This document shows, one piece after another, positions 1-7,687 of a stretch of 36,932 bases of DNA (position 1 is the first letter of the stretch; each line of letters begins with the position of its first letter). The notes beneath the pieces are model-generated. The model was not told the DNA's origin and ran no database searches. It was given only the letters and a program-made list of their open reading frames with translations. The stretch comes from Tannerellaceae bacterium (GTDB taxonomy: Bacteria > Bacteroidota > Bacteroidia > Bacteroidales > Tannerellaceae), in assembly GCA_031271045.1 (NCBI GenBank), contig JAISWO010000018.1, positions 1-36,932 of the forward strand, written 5' to 3'. The position numbers and the translations under genes were made by a program.

Positions 1-263
1 TATCTGATAACCAATACCCCCTGTGTACTACAAAACGGGTTTTTACGAACTTTGAAAAATCGAACTACTGATTTACAATAGCTTACGATTTTTATGTGAA
101 AAACTCCAAGCAAAAACCGTCTGTTTTTAACTGAAATTTAACAACTCGAGGTGGAAATGCTGCAATGTGGGTTAAGTTATCAGTTATCCATCTTCCTGAG
201 ATAAATTTTAGTTCTACCCTATAAATCTGTTTCTTCGCAGACTAATTTCAAAACAGAAAAAAT
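1..263. other. AT-rich leader region upstream of the recombinase; no gene
   Basis: I see no open reading frame worth calling in this stretch. It holds a 13-bp partial copy of the cassette inverted repeat (175-187, in the same orientation as the right-hand repeat) and an 8-base match, CTGATAAC, at 4-11. The recombinase promoter must lie here, but no clean TAnnTTTG box is visible. The best candidate is TAAATCTG at 222-229, with one mismatch and no convincing -33 partner. Confidence 0.5.
175..187 (-). repeat. Partial copy (13 bp) of the cassette inverted repeat
   Basis: The sequence AGTTATCAGTTAT is identical to the inner 13 bases of the 26-bp repeat found at 5422-5447, and is the reverse complement of bases 1237-1249. 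It lies just upstream of the recombinase gene. It could be a secondary or decayed recombination site, or the left end of the mobile unit. It contains an internal direct repeat, GTTAT-cA-GTTAT, which is also present in the full sites. Confidence 0.6.
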
Positions 264-1244
264 ATGGAAACGAACAACTTATGTAAAAGTGTGAATAAGA
301 TGAGTGTAAACGAGGTGATGAAAAATTTTCTCTTTCATTGCCAATTTGAGAAGAATTTGAATCCCAAAACATTAAAAGCTTATGATACAGACCTAAAACA
401 ATTTGCAGCCTATATAAAGGATACAGAGGATGAGCTTAACTTCAAGTGCATGTCTAAAGGAACTCTGAAAAACTATTTACAAGAAATATCTCATCTTAAA
501 GCTAAAACAGTAAAACGGAAAATAGCCTCATTGAAAGCAATGCTCAATTTTCTCGAATATGAAGACGATGATTACATCAACCCTTTCCGTAAAATGAAGA
601 TTCGTTTGAAAGAACCAAGTCTACTACCTTCTGTTATGACTTTGAGTGAGGTGAAGAAAATCCTGAATATTATGTATAAAGAACTAAGTAATAATCAGAA
701 TATGGACAGCTATACATATAAAGCACAAACTCGCAATCTTGCAATTGTAGAAATTTTGTTTTCAACGGGAATGAGGGTTTCTGAAGTCTGTAATCTAAAA
801 TTTGAAGATATTAATCTAAAAAATGGAGTAATAAAGGTCTTCGGAAAAGGAAGTAAAGAACGTATTATACAAATATGCCAGCATGAAACGCTTTTGATAA
901 TCAGGACCTATTATCAATGCTACAAGCAAGAGATCAAATCTGAATCTTCTTTTTTTATCAACCGATTAGGACAATGTGTCTCAACACAATCGGTCAGACT
1001 CATGATAAAATCTTATGTAAAGAAAGCAGGACTATCCAAACGAATTACCCCGCATACTTTCAGGCATACCTTCGCTACTTTACTTTTAGAAGAGGATGTT
1101 GATATAAAATATATCCAGAATATGCTTGGACATAGTTCTATTGCTATTACACAAATATACACCCATGTAAATGTAAGTAAACAGAAAAAGATTTTAGCAA
1201 CCAAGCATCCTAGAAGAAAGTTACAACTGAGAGGGAATAACTGA
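264..1244 (+). CDS. Tyrosine recombinase (XerC/D-like integrase), probable invertase of the adjacent cassette
   Basis: This is a site-specific recombinase of 326 residues, a normal length for Xer/phage-integrase enzymes. Residues about 15-100 form the SAM-like core-binding domain (NPKTLKAYDTDLKQF). The catalytic domain follows, with the full active-site set visible: R171 (STGMRVSE), H264 and R267 (HTFRH), H290 (LGHSS) and the nucleophile Y299 (IYTHV). The stop codon (1242-1244) lies inside the left 26-bp inverted repeat, only 12 bases before the start of the glycosyltransferase, so the recombinase and whichever gene occupies that slot should be co-transcribed. Family knowledge: in Bacteroides, enzymes of this type invert neighbouring promoters or gene cassettes. 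That this one acts on the 1236-5447 block is inference from position and repeats. An integrase of a larger element is the alternative. Confidence 0.93.
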   Translation: METNNLCKSVNKMSVNEVMKNFLFHCQFEKNLNPKTLKAYDTDLKQFAAYIKDTEDELNFKCMSKGTLKNYLQEISHLKAKTVKRKIASLKAMLNFLEYEDDDYINPFRKMKIRLKEPSLLPSVMTLSEVKKILNIMYKELSNNQNMDSYTYKAQTRNLAIVEILFSTGMRVSEVCNLKFEDINLKNGVIKVFGKGSKERIIQICQHETLLIIRTYYQCYKQEIKSESSFFINRLGQCVSTQSVRLMIKSYVKKAGLSKRITPHTFRHTFATLLLEEDVDIKYIQNMLGHSSIAITQIYTHVNVSKQKKILATKHPRRKLQLRGNN

Positions 1245-1261
1245 TAACTATTTATTATGGA
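1236..1261 (+). repeat. Left 26-bp inverted repeat of the putative invertible cassette
   Basis: This sequence is a perfect reverse complement of 5422-5447. It starts AATAACTGATAACT and ends TTATTATGGA. It includes the recombinase stop codon, the spacer and the first five bases (ATGGA) of the glycosyltransferase gene. The match stops exactly at both ends: the next bases outside and inside differ between the two copies. A 26-bp perfect inverted repeat beside a tyrosine recombinase is what an inversion site looks like. Confidence 0.9.
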
Positions 1262-2321
1262 ACTTTCTTTAATTATTATTGTCCACAACACTAATCCATT
1301 TATCACCAACCTATTGACCTCACTAAAGGCAATAAATTGTGATCAAATTTTTCTGCTTAATGGAATGCTTGATATCAAGTCTATCCAACTCTTTGAAGAA
1401 TATAAAAGAGCAAGAAATGGGATTAAAATAATGAAAACCGACTCTATGCTACGACACCCTGTTGCTATCAATATGTTGCTGGCAGAAGTGAAAACAAAAT
1501 ATGTTTTTATAATGGATTCGGATATCTTAACCACAGAAGAAGACTTGGGCGAAATATATCGTTTTATGGAAAGTAATCCTGCATATGGAACTGTTCAAGG
1601 ATTGTTGATATATCCACAAAACAATCGAATACAATCTTCCGGACATATTTTTTATGAATACGCGGATTATTATGGATATTACAACAACCCTATGGCTAAT
1701 TTAAACAAACCATTGAAACGTCAATCGCTTTCTGCAGGATTTGCTATGTATCCTATGGCTGTTGTATACGAAATGAATGGGTTTGATGAATTTTATTCTT
1801 ATAGTTATGACGGTGTTGATTTATCAACTAAGATACATTTTGGAGGTTACGAAGTTTGTTGTTTACCTACTTCAAAAGGATACCATTTTCACAGTCTTTT
1901 GAGGAAAAGTTTTGCTAACATATCTGAAAATGAACAAAGTAGGTATTGGTCTACTTACGGGAAACTCATAAAAGATGATTTACCTGAGGAAATATTATCA
2001 AATAATTTATTCCGCGATTTTTCAAACTTTATTATTATAGATTGTAGCACAATAAAAAACATGTCGATATTTTTAGAACAAATAGGCTTATCTGGCAATA
2101 ATCTGGAATTAAAGATTACAGATCTGAATGATGAAAGTATTATTCTCCAAAACATGGTTCCTTATTCAATTCTCAGTACCAGATGCAATATTCTATGGCT
2201 ATGCACTAATTTTATGCAGATTGCAAATAATCATTTTGTATTTAGTCAGAATCATCGACAAGGCGATTTTATTATGGATCTTTCAGCTAATATAATTCCT
2301 GTTTCGTTGATGTGTAAATAA
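1257..2321 (+). CDS. Family 2 glycosyltransferase (GT-A fold)
   Basis: The 354-residue protein begins with the usual GT2 strand (LSLIIIVHNTNPF) and carries the metal-binding acidic motif in IMDSD (near residue 90). It has a further GYHFHS segment near residues 205-210 and no membrane segment, so it should be a soluble or peripheral transferase that adds a sugar to a surface glycan or protein; donor and acceptor cannot be told. The last 120 residues match nothing I recognise. The start ATG lies inside the 26-bp inverted repeat shared with the convergent NTPase gene. Its stop is 3 bp from that gene's stop, leaving no room for a terminator. It has no promoter of its own that I can see and probably depends on read-through from the recombinase. 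It is much more AT-rich than the genes beyond 6.2 kb. Confidence 0.8.
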   Translation: MELSLIIIVHNTNPFITNLLTSLKAINCDQIFLLNGMLDIKSIQLFEEYKRARNGIKIMKTDSMLRHPVAINMLLAEVKTKYVFIMDSDILTTEEDLGEIYRFMESNPAYGTVQGLLIYPQNNRIQSSGHIFYEYADYYGYYNNPMANLNKPLKRQSLSAGFAMYPMAVVYEMNGFDEFYSYSYDGVDLSTKIHFGGYEVCCLPTSKGYHFHSLLRKSFANISENEQSRYWSTYGKLIKDDLPEEILSNNLFRDFSNFIIIDCSTIKNMSIFLEQIGLSGNNLELKITDLNDESIILQNMVPYSILSTRCNILWLCTNFMQIANNHFVFSQNHRQGDFIMDLSANIIPVSLMCK

Positions 2322-2324
2322 ATA

Positions 2325-5300
2325 TCAAAATCGTGTTTCCACATAAAATGTTGGTTGAGAAGCTAACTCAGTATTATAACTTACAGAAAATTCATGAGGA
2401 CGCAATCCTACCAGCATTTTATTATGCTTTATTTTTGACTGGAAACTTTCTCCTAATTTAGAAAAACAAATTTCTTGTTCATTTAAACATTTCATCGCAT
2501 CCGAATAATTGCGGTTATTTAAATACACAAGTGCTTTTAATCCATAGTATGTACCCAATGGTAAAATTGGAAAATCTCTAATATCAAGCACTGAATTCAA
2601 CGTTTTTTCTAACCTGTCTAAATCTTTTTTGATAGCGTAGCACAACGATAATTCTAACTTTGCGATCTTATAATTATAATTGAGATTTTGTTCTTGTCCC
2701 CATTTGATCAATTCTTCAAATTCATCTGTAGAACTATATCCCAGAATGCAACTTATTTTTAGAAATGATGATTTCAAAACAAATTTGTTTTTAACAGGTA
2801 AATCCGGCCACTTTTCTATATAATCTGCAAGCATTGAATATGATTTCTCTGGACCGTTTATAAAATTGAGTGACATAAAATTCAGATGTACATGTATTGC
2901 TATCCTGTTAATGTATTCGTTAGGAATTTTCAAAGTAATATCATCGTATATGGCTTCTGCTAATTTAGCTCTGTCAGTGAATAGCAATACACTCAAATAT
3001 CGCGTACTTATTGTAAAAAATGAAATCCAATCAAAGTAAGTCTTTTTTTCTTTATGAAAAAAGTCAGTTGTTATTATCCGATATTTATCTTCAATACTTT
3101 TAAAATCTAAATTCCAATAATCACAGTTAGCAATTTCAGACAGAATGATATTGGACAAACTTTGCTCTTCCGTAGACAATTTCCCGCTAAGTGTGCCGTA
3201 AGCTTTGTCGAAGATTTCACGACCATTATTTTCACCAACATTAAAGGTTGAATACGCGTAATAGAACAGTAGGAGGGCTTTCTCATAATTGTTTCCAATA
3301 ATCGTTTCCGTTCCTGGTGCGGAAAAGAATCTATTTAATACATAATATATATTGAAAAACTGTTGCTTCTCATGGAATATTTCTATCTCTTTTATAAAAC
3401 TGATTCTATACTTTATAAACTCAGTTTTAAAATGTCCAAGAACACCTAAATATTCAATAATATAGCCTTTATCCTTACGATATAAAGCATATTTGTATAT
3501 GTGTTTACTATTATGTTTTATTTTGGGAATAATAGAATCGGTTAAAATATCATGATATGGAACAAAAATATCATCTGCATATTCGTACCTTATCATATTT
3601 TTACAAAGCAAATCATTTATTGCTTCGTTGTTATATTCCTTTATTAAATACTGTGCTTCGACTCCTTTTTCAAAAAAATATATAATATCTACAATTTCCT
3701 TGTCCCCTCTACTAAGATGGATATAACCAATTTCTCTGATATCACCCATTAGTATTTTTTTTATAGATTTATTCTGAAGTAAGTTTACTGGATCTTTTTT
3801 CTCCAAGAATGATGCAATGGTTATGAACTCTTTCAGAACAATCAGGTTACGGCATAGTTTGCGAATAACTATAGTCGGAATATCATTTAATTGATAACTT
3901 TTTAGAGTATCCATAACGCTATTTTCACACAGTTCTACTTTTAGTGGATTTCTTGCAGAATATTTGTCAATAAACTCATCCAGTTCAGCCAATTTAAGAT
4001 GGCTATCCCTTTTAGCACAAACAATTAATATTTTATGATTAGAAGTACTTAATTCGTTTAAAATCCGTAATAGTAATCTCGAAGGCTTCTCTTCCAAAAA
4101 TTGTAAGTCATCTATAACTATAATTTTATTTTTTGTGACATTGGTAAAAGGTATTAATTCGCGTTTCCCCATTAATTTATTTGTGTTCTCAAGCGTGTTG
4201 TTGTCATCTGCAAGATAATTCAAATATTCGGTATAATACTTATTATAGCCACTTATTTCATTAAGCAGAGATATGTCTTGATTCAATTCATCCAAAGATT
4301 CATCTTTATTGTCGAATTTATTATCGGAAAAGAATTTTCCAAAAACTATAAAGGTCAGTAGTCTTATCAATAACCAACTATTATTCAGTTCATTATTATT
4401 TTGCCTGAATTTAATGTATATATATTCCTGATTATGTTTCTTTTTAAGAAAATTTTCCAACATCCACGACTTTCCATGCCCTGTAGCTCCTTTTACAAGA
4501 TAGAGGTATATCCCAGATTCGAGTTTTTTAAAAGTTATAAAAGCTTGATCAAGTTCATATTCACAATTATGTTGAGATGTATTTAATACTTTAATCCCTT
4601 TATCACTTTCAATACGAGCTTTTATGTTTATATCAACTATTTCGTTCGTATTTTTTTCTTTTAATTTTAATATAGGGTTCTGGGAATTTATTACTCCTTT
4701 TGAAATTGGCCGAAAAGGGATATGAATGAAATTAGTACCTCTATTGAGAATTAATTCGTATGAAGGGCTTATCCATACTAAATCTGAAACTCCAATTATT
4801 TCAAAATCAATTTCTTGTTTGGTGTGCGTGGGAATATTTAAAGTTAAAAAAAGCTCATAATCTTCCCCTATAGTCAGACTATCAGTATAGGTAGCAACAA
4901 CATTAAAGACACTGTTCGGTTTTATGATCAACGGATTATCAAGAAATAAAAAGTTTACATTTTCTGTCAGCCCTTTTTGCGTAAACCCGTACTTTTTACA
5001 AATATACGTTTGTTCTTCGCTTAGTAACCATGATTTCAATTCTAATCCTGTAATGAAAAGAACATTGTTATTCAATGCTGTTTTTATTTCTTTTATTGTT
5101 TTGGCCGTAAAAAATGCATTCGTTACTATTAATATCTTTTCGACTTGTTCCCTATAGTTATGGCCAATAAGTACTGTCGAAGCTATTTTGCTAAGAGGCA
5201 AGGCGTGATTATATTTTTTGGTATACTTTGCTTCATACCAAACTTCTTTTTTTATGTTACGACTGAAATTTGTTTTAATATTTACAATTGTGGCTTGACC

Positions 5301-5426
5301 ATCTCGCCCCCCATCGCGAGTTAGTTTTGTGGGTTTCCAATCCCAGTCTGGTTGTATATATTTGGCATATTCGTATGCTATTTCTTCAAATTTCCTTTCA
5401 TTTATAACTCCCCAGAAATCATCCAT
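2325..5426 (-). CDS. Mrr-type nuclease / STAND-like NTPase with helical C-terminus, probable anti-phage defence protein
   Basis: The protein has 1033 residues. Residues 1-150 look like an Mrr-type PD-(D/E)XK endonuclease: RDGGRDG (D42) followed by E65-x-K67 in WYEAK, then the strand-helix pattern ILIVTNAFFT and LFITGLELKSWL typical of Mrr. A beta-rich linker (about 160-290) leads to a P-loop NTPase with Walker A GATGHGKS (near residue 312) and Walker B IIVIDD (near 433). The C-terminal 400 residues are helical and TPR-like. This nuclease-NTPase-repeat order is that of Avs/STAND defence proteins, in which the repeat region senses phage proteins and the NTPase triggers the nuclease. That role is inference. 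The start ATG lies in the right 26-bp inverted repeat, with a promoter-like sequence just outside it. A non-defence Mrr-NTPase cannot be excluded. Confidence 0.8.
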   Translation of the reverse strand: MDDFWGVINERKFEEIAYEYAKYIQPDWDWKPTKLTRDGGRDGQATIVNIKTNFSRNIKKEVWYEAKYTKKYNHALPLSKIASTVLIGHNYREQVEKILIVTNAFFTAKTIKEIKTALNNNVLFITGLELKSWLLSEEQTYICKKYGFTQKGLTENVNFLFLDNPLIIKPNSVFNVVATYTDSLTIGEDYELFLTLNIPTHTKQEIDFEIIGVSDLVWISPSYELILNRGTNFIHIPFRPISKGVINSQNPILKLKEKNTNEIVDINIKARIESDKGIKVLNTSQHNCEYELDQAFITFKKLESGIYLYLVKGATGHGKSWMLENFLKKKHNQEYIYIKFRQNNNELNNSWLLIRLLTFIVFGKFFSDNKFDNKDESLDELNQDISLLNEISGYNKYYTEYLNYLADDNNTLENTNKLMGKRELIPFTNVTKNKIIVIDDLQFLEEKPSRLLLRILNELSTSNHKILIVCAKRDSHLKLAELDEFIDKYSARNPLKVELCENSVMDTLKSYQLNDIPTIVIRKLCRNLIVLKEFITIASFLEKKDPVNLLQNKSIKKILMGDIREIGYIHLSRGDKEIVDIIYFFEKGVEAQYLIKEYNNEAINDLLCKNMIRYEYADDIFVPYHDILTDSIIPKIKHNSKHIYKYALYRKDKGYIIEYLGVLGHFKTEFIKYRISFIKEIEIFHEKQQFFNIYYVLNRFFSAPGTETIIGNNYEKALLLFYYAYSTFNVGENNGREIFDKAYGTLSGKLSTEEQSLSNIILSEIANCDYWNLDFKSIEDKYRIITTDFFHKEKKTYFDWISFFTISTRYLSVLLFTDRAKLAEAIYDDITLKIPNEYINRIAIHVHLNFMSLNFINGPEKSYSMLADYIEKWPDLPVKNKFVLKSSFLKISCILGYSSTDEFEELIKWGQEQNLNYNYKIAKLELSLCYAIKKDLDRLEKTLNSVLDIRDFPILPLGTYYGLKALVYLNNRNYSDAMKCLNEQEICFSKLGESFQSKIKHNKMLVGLRPHEFSVSYNTELASQPTFYVETRF

Positions 5427-5447
5427 AATAAATAGTTATCAGTTATT
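5422..5447 (-). repeat. Right 26-bp inverted repeat of the putative invertible cassette
   Basis: This is a perfect inverted copy of 1236-1261. Read on the minus strand it holds the untranslated leader and the first five bases (ATGGA) of the NTPase gene. The bases beyond (5448-5450, and from 5421 inward) do not match the left copy. Confidence 0.9.
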
Positions 5448-5450
5448 GGA

Positions 5451-5478
5451 CAAATATACGAAAAATGCATGAATTCAA
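5451..5478 (-). promoter_or_regulatory. Candidate promoter just outside the right inverted repeat
   Basis: On the minus strand TATATTTG (5458-5451) matches the Bacteroidetes -7 box TAnnTTTG, and a TTG lies upstream at 5478-5476. The spacing is 17 bases, shorter than the usual 19 to 21, which lowers confidence. Transcription would begin inside the repeat and read into whichever gene occupies the right end of the cassette, at present the NTPase. Because it lies outside the repeat it would stay in place during inversion. Confidence 0.45.
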
Positions 5479-5833
5479 TCCTTTATCATTAATAAAAGCT
5501 GAAAAGAAGACTTCTTTTATCTACCTATTTATCAATTCCTCATCTTTTTCGATACAAGTTTCAAGAAGATATATCTATTTATTTTAGTAAATATACTGTG
5601 GAAGTAAAGCAAACTTATTTTAGGACAACTTCGAATAAATATACCAAATTAACCGATTCATTTCTTTCGTATTCTATTGATACTCTTAAAGTCAAACAAA
5701 CAATACCCCCCATCCTCAAGTACAACACCTCACATTCGGCTCCCCATGCACGTCCCTTTTTTTAAGATAACTTGAATCCCGTTTCATCCACGCTCAAGCC
5801 CTAAAGGGTTTTAAGAAAAAAATTCCTTATCGC
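5479..5833. other. Non-coding AT-rich stretch between the cassette and the IS remnant
   Basis: I see no gene here. A short possible hairpin, AAGCCCT-aa-AGGGTTTT, lies near 5799-5815. The strand composition changes toward the IS end at 5834. The stretch is probably intergenic debris from past insertions. Confidence 0.4.
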
Positions 5834-5857
5834 TGAACTGCACCCAGAAAGTTGGAC
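5834..5857 (-). repeat. Terminal inverted-repeat-like end of an IS3-family (IS150 group) element
   Basis: The sequence TGAACTGCACCCAGAAAG followed by TTGGAC is typical of the outer end of IS150-group elements. It lies immediately after the stop of the transposase tail at 5860, as expected for the 3' end of such an element. No matching second end is visible in the window. Confidence 0.7.
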
Positions 5858-5859
5858 GG

Positions 5860-6099
5860 TTAATATTTGGTTATAGAAGTGAGATGAGTTCTGAACTGTA
5901 CAGGACTCATTCCCTTTAGTTTAAGTTTAATCCTATTATTGTTGTAGTAATCTATATATTCTTTTAATTTTTCAACAAATTGTTCCATTGATTCAAATTC
6001 CTGCAAATATAATAACTCTGACTTTAAGATGAACTGGGTCTTCAACTCGAACCACTCTTCGTTACGCAAATGAGTTAAATCAATTCGGATTGTTTTCAT
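5860..6099 (-). pseudogene. Chimeric remnant: start of a DUF6261-like gene fused in frame to the tail of an IS3-family transposase
   Basis: The 79-codon frame is made of two unrelated parts. About the first 23 residues (RIDLTHLRNEEWFELKTQF) resemble the opening of DUF6261 proteins, compare RRLRNAEHFDLFERF in the DUF6261 gene at 16202-17383 of this window. From about residue 24 the sequence is the C-terminal end of an IS150-group OrfB (LKSELLYLQEF, then EYIDYYNNNRIKLKLKGMSP), lacking the DDE catalytic core. The IS end follows the stop. The simplest reading is that an IS inserted into the 5' end of a DUF6261 gene and that most of the IS was then deleted. The frame is open and might be translated, but no function is expected. 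Confidence 0.7.
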
Positions 6100-6187
6100 T
6101 TCGTCCGTTTAGATATGTTTTATATTTCATGTCCTGAAATGTATGGATTTATGTTCAAAATACCTCGCAATACATTATATGCAAAAA

Positions 6188-6225
6188 AACTGCCCGGAAA
6201 GCAGTAAGTACTTTTCCGGGCAGTT
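6188..6225. terminator. Strong bidirectional terminator
   Basis: A 13-bp perfect stem, AACTGCCCGGAAA paired with TTTCCGGGCAGTT, has an A-run on its left and a T-rich right side, so it can stop transcription on both strands. It closes the minus-strand nqr/DUF5723 transcription unit and insulates it from the island on its left. Confidence 0.9.
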
Positions 6226-6255
6226 CTTTTGTGTGACGATTATCCGCGGGAAGGG

Positions 6256-7662
6256 TTAGTCGTGGACTTGTCCGATGGGAATAGCTAAGCCGAACTGGAT
6301 ATTGGCTATCGAGCTGCTGACGGGCAGGAACTGTGAGCTGACCTTGGGCATCAGATAGTCGCTTGCCACAAAGAAATGTACTCCCCGCTTGGGCGCTATG
6401 TGCAGAGCTAATCCAAAGGCTTCGCCTCCGTTGAGGAACGAATAACTCAGGGCGGCAGATAGCCATTTGATCCGGCCCGGATTGTAGTTGGCCGACAGGG
6501 TAAGCTCGCTCGCGACGACACTTCCCAGGCGGGTGGACGACAGGATGCCGGCCGACAAACCCTCTTCAGGCAGGACGACGTACTCAACCCCTGCATTGAC
6601 GGTGGAGTACAGCATCGTGGTACGTCCCTGGGCTTTGCCGGATTGTTTGAAATTGATGACTTCCATGATGTCGTCAATGGTATTATCCAGATTTTCTTTG
6701 AAATCGAAATCCCCTTCGCTCTCTTCGCCGCCGCCTATGCTGGAGGAGTTTCCTCCCGGGGTGACGGAGACCTGGGTTTCGGGCGCTTTCATATTAATCG
6801 CGCTGGATCCCGACCAGGCAAGGATACCCAGGTCGGTAACGGCCAGCGATACTTTCGCCTTGTCAGTGATCGAATATACAGCTCCCAGATCCAGAGCGAA
6901 TCCGTAGCCGGTGACGCCGATGTCGTTCGTTTCGACGGTTTCAAACAGGCCGTTTTCGTCGTAAACGGCTTTCATGCCTGAGCCATTCAGCGTGGCTTTC
7001 GAACGAGCTGTCCAGAGATCTTTCCGGATGGATACATCCAAGGTTTCGATGTCCAGGTCGAGGTCGGCAACGCCTAAGAGCAGCTTGGCTTTAGCGCCCA
7101 CGGCAAGGCGATTGTCCAGGAATGTACGGGCATGTCCGACGCTAACTTCCGTGTATCCGGTCAGGGATAGGTTAAGGTCGCGGATCGGATAATTGAGGGT
7201 TTGGTCTCCGGCCGTGAATCCTATCTTCATCAGTTCAAACAAAGGCTTGGGTATGGTAACATCCACCAGTGCCTTGACGCCTACGCCGAAGCTCCAGAAG
7301 CCACCGTCCTTGGCATAAAAACCGAAAGAGAGGGGCTGGTAGTTCATGCCGGCTGTAAAACTGCTCTCGCCCGGCAACTTGGATAAAAACTCCGACGAGG
7401 AGACTAAGGGGTGCATAAAGGTCACTTTCTCGCCGTTCCGGTCGAACAGGAAGTTGTCCAGATACAAGGCATTCGTGTTGGCCTCCACTGTCAGGTCCGA
7501 CAGGCCAGGGATGCCGATGTATCCTTGACGGGGCATAAAGGCTGGGTTCAAGCCTTGACGGCTGTAGGAGTTGGACAGAAAGTAATCCGTGCGGGCCGAT
7601 TGTGCCACAAGTGTCGTACCTGCAAACATGGCGAGTACGGAGATAATGATATATCTTTTCAT
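6256..7662 (-). CDS. DUF5723 family protein, outer-membrane barrel-like
   Basis: The 468-residue protein has a signal peptide (residues 1-20, ending LVAQS) and then SNSYSRQGLNPAFMPRQGYIGIPGLSDL, the opening typical of DUF5723 proteins of Bacteroidetes. The rest is rich in alternating hydrophobic strands and glycines, as in outer-membrane beta-barrels, with a low-complexity acidic and glycine-rich insert near residues 305-320 (GGNSSSIGGGEESEGDFDF). The end, ANIQFGLAIPIGQVHD, looks like a closing strand. Its biochemical role is unknown. It lies 25 bp downstream of a small lipoprotein gene and is the last gene before the terminator at 6188. The nqr genes lie further upstream, so it may be partly driven from the nqr promoter. 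Confidence 0.8.
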   Translation of the reverse strand: MKRYIIISVLAMFAGTTLVAQSARTDYFLSNSYSRQGLNPAFMPRQGYIGIPGLSDLTVEANTNALYLDNFLFDRNGEKVTFMHPLVSSSEFLSKLPGESSFTAGMNYQPLSFGFYAKDGGFWSFGVGVKALVDVTIPKPLFELMKIGFTAGDQTLNYPIRDLNLSLTGYTEVSVGHARTFLDNRLAVGAKAKLLLGVADLDLDIETLDVSIRKDLWTARSKATLNGSGMKAVYDENGLFETVETNDIGVTGYGFALDLGAVYSITDKAKVSLAVTDLGILAWSGSSAINMKAPETQVSVTPGGNSSSIGGGEESEGDFDFKENLDNTIDDIMEVINFKQSGKAQGRTTMLYSTVNAGVEYVVLPEEGLSAGILSSTRLGSVVASELTLSANYNPGRIKWLSAALSYSFLNGGEAFGLALHIAPKRGVHFFVASDYLMPKVSSQFLPVSSSIANIQFGLAIPIGQVHD

Positions 7663-7687
7663 TGATTGTTAAATTACTGGTGATGAT

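Larger units (their letters stand above)
1236..5447. mobile_element. Putative 4.2-kb invertible two-gene cassette
   Basis: The block is bounded by perfect 26-bp inverted repeats and holds exactly two convergent genes, whose start codons both lie inside the repeats and whose stop codons are separated by 3 bp. Inversion would swap the two genes precisely, leaving each with the same leader and start codon. In the orientation present here the glycosyltransferase follows the recombinase, and the NTPase faces a promoter-like sequence at 5451-5478. The layout is seen directly; the switching is inference. Confidence 0.75.
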
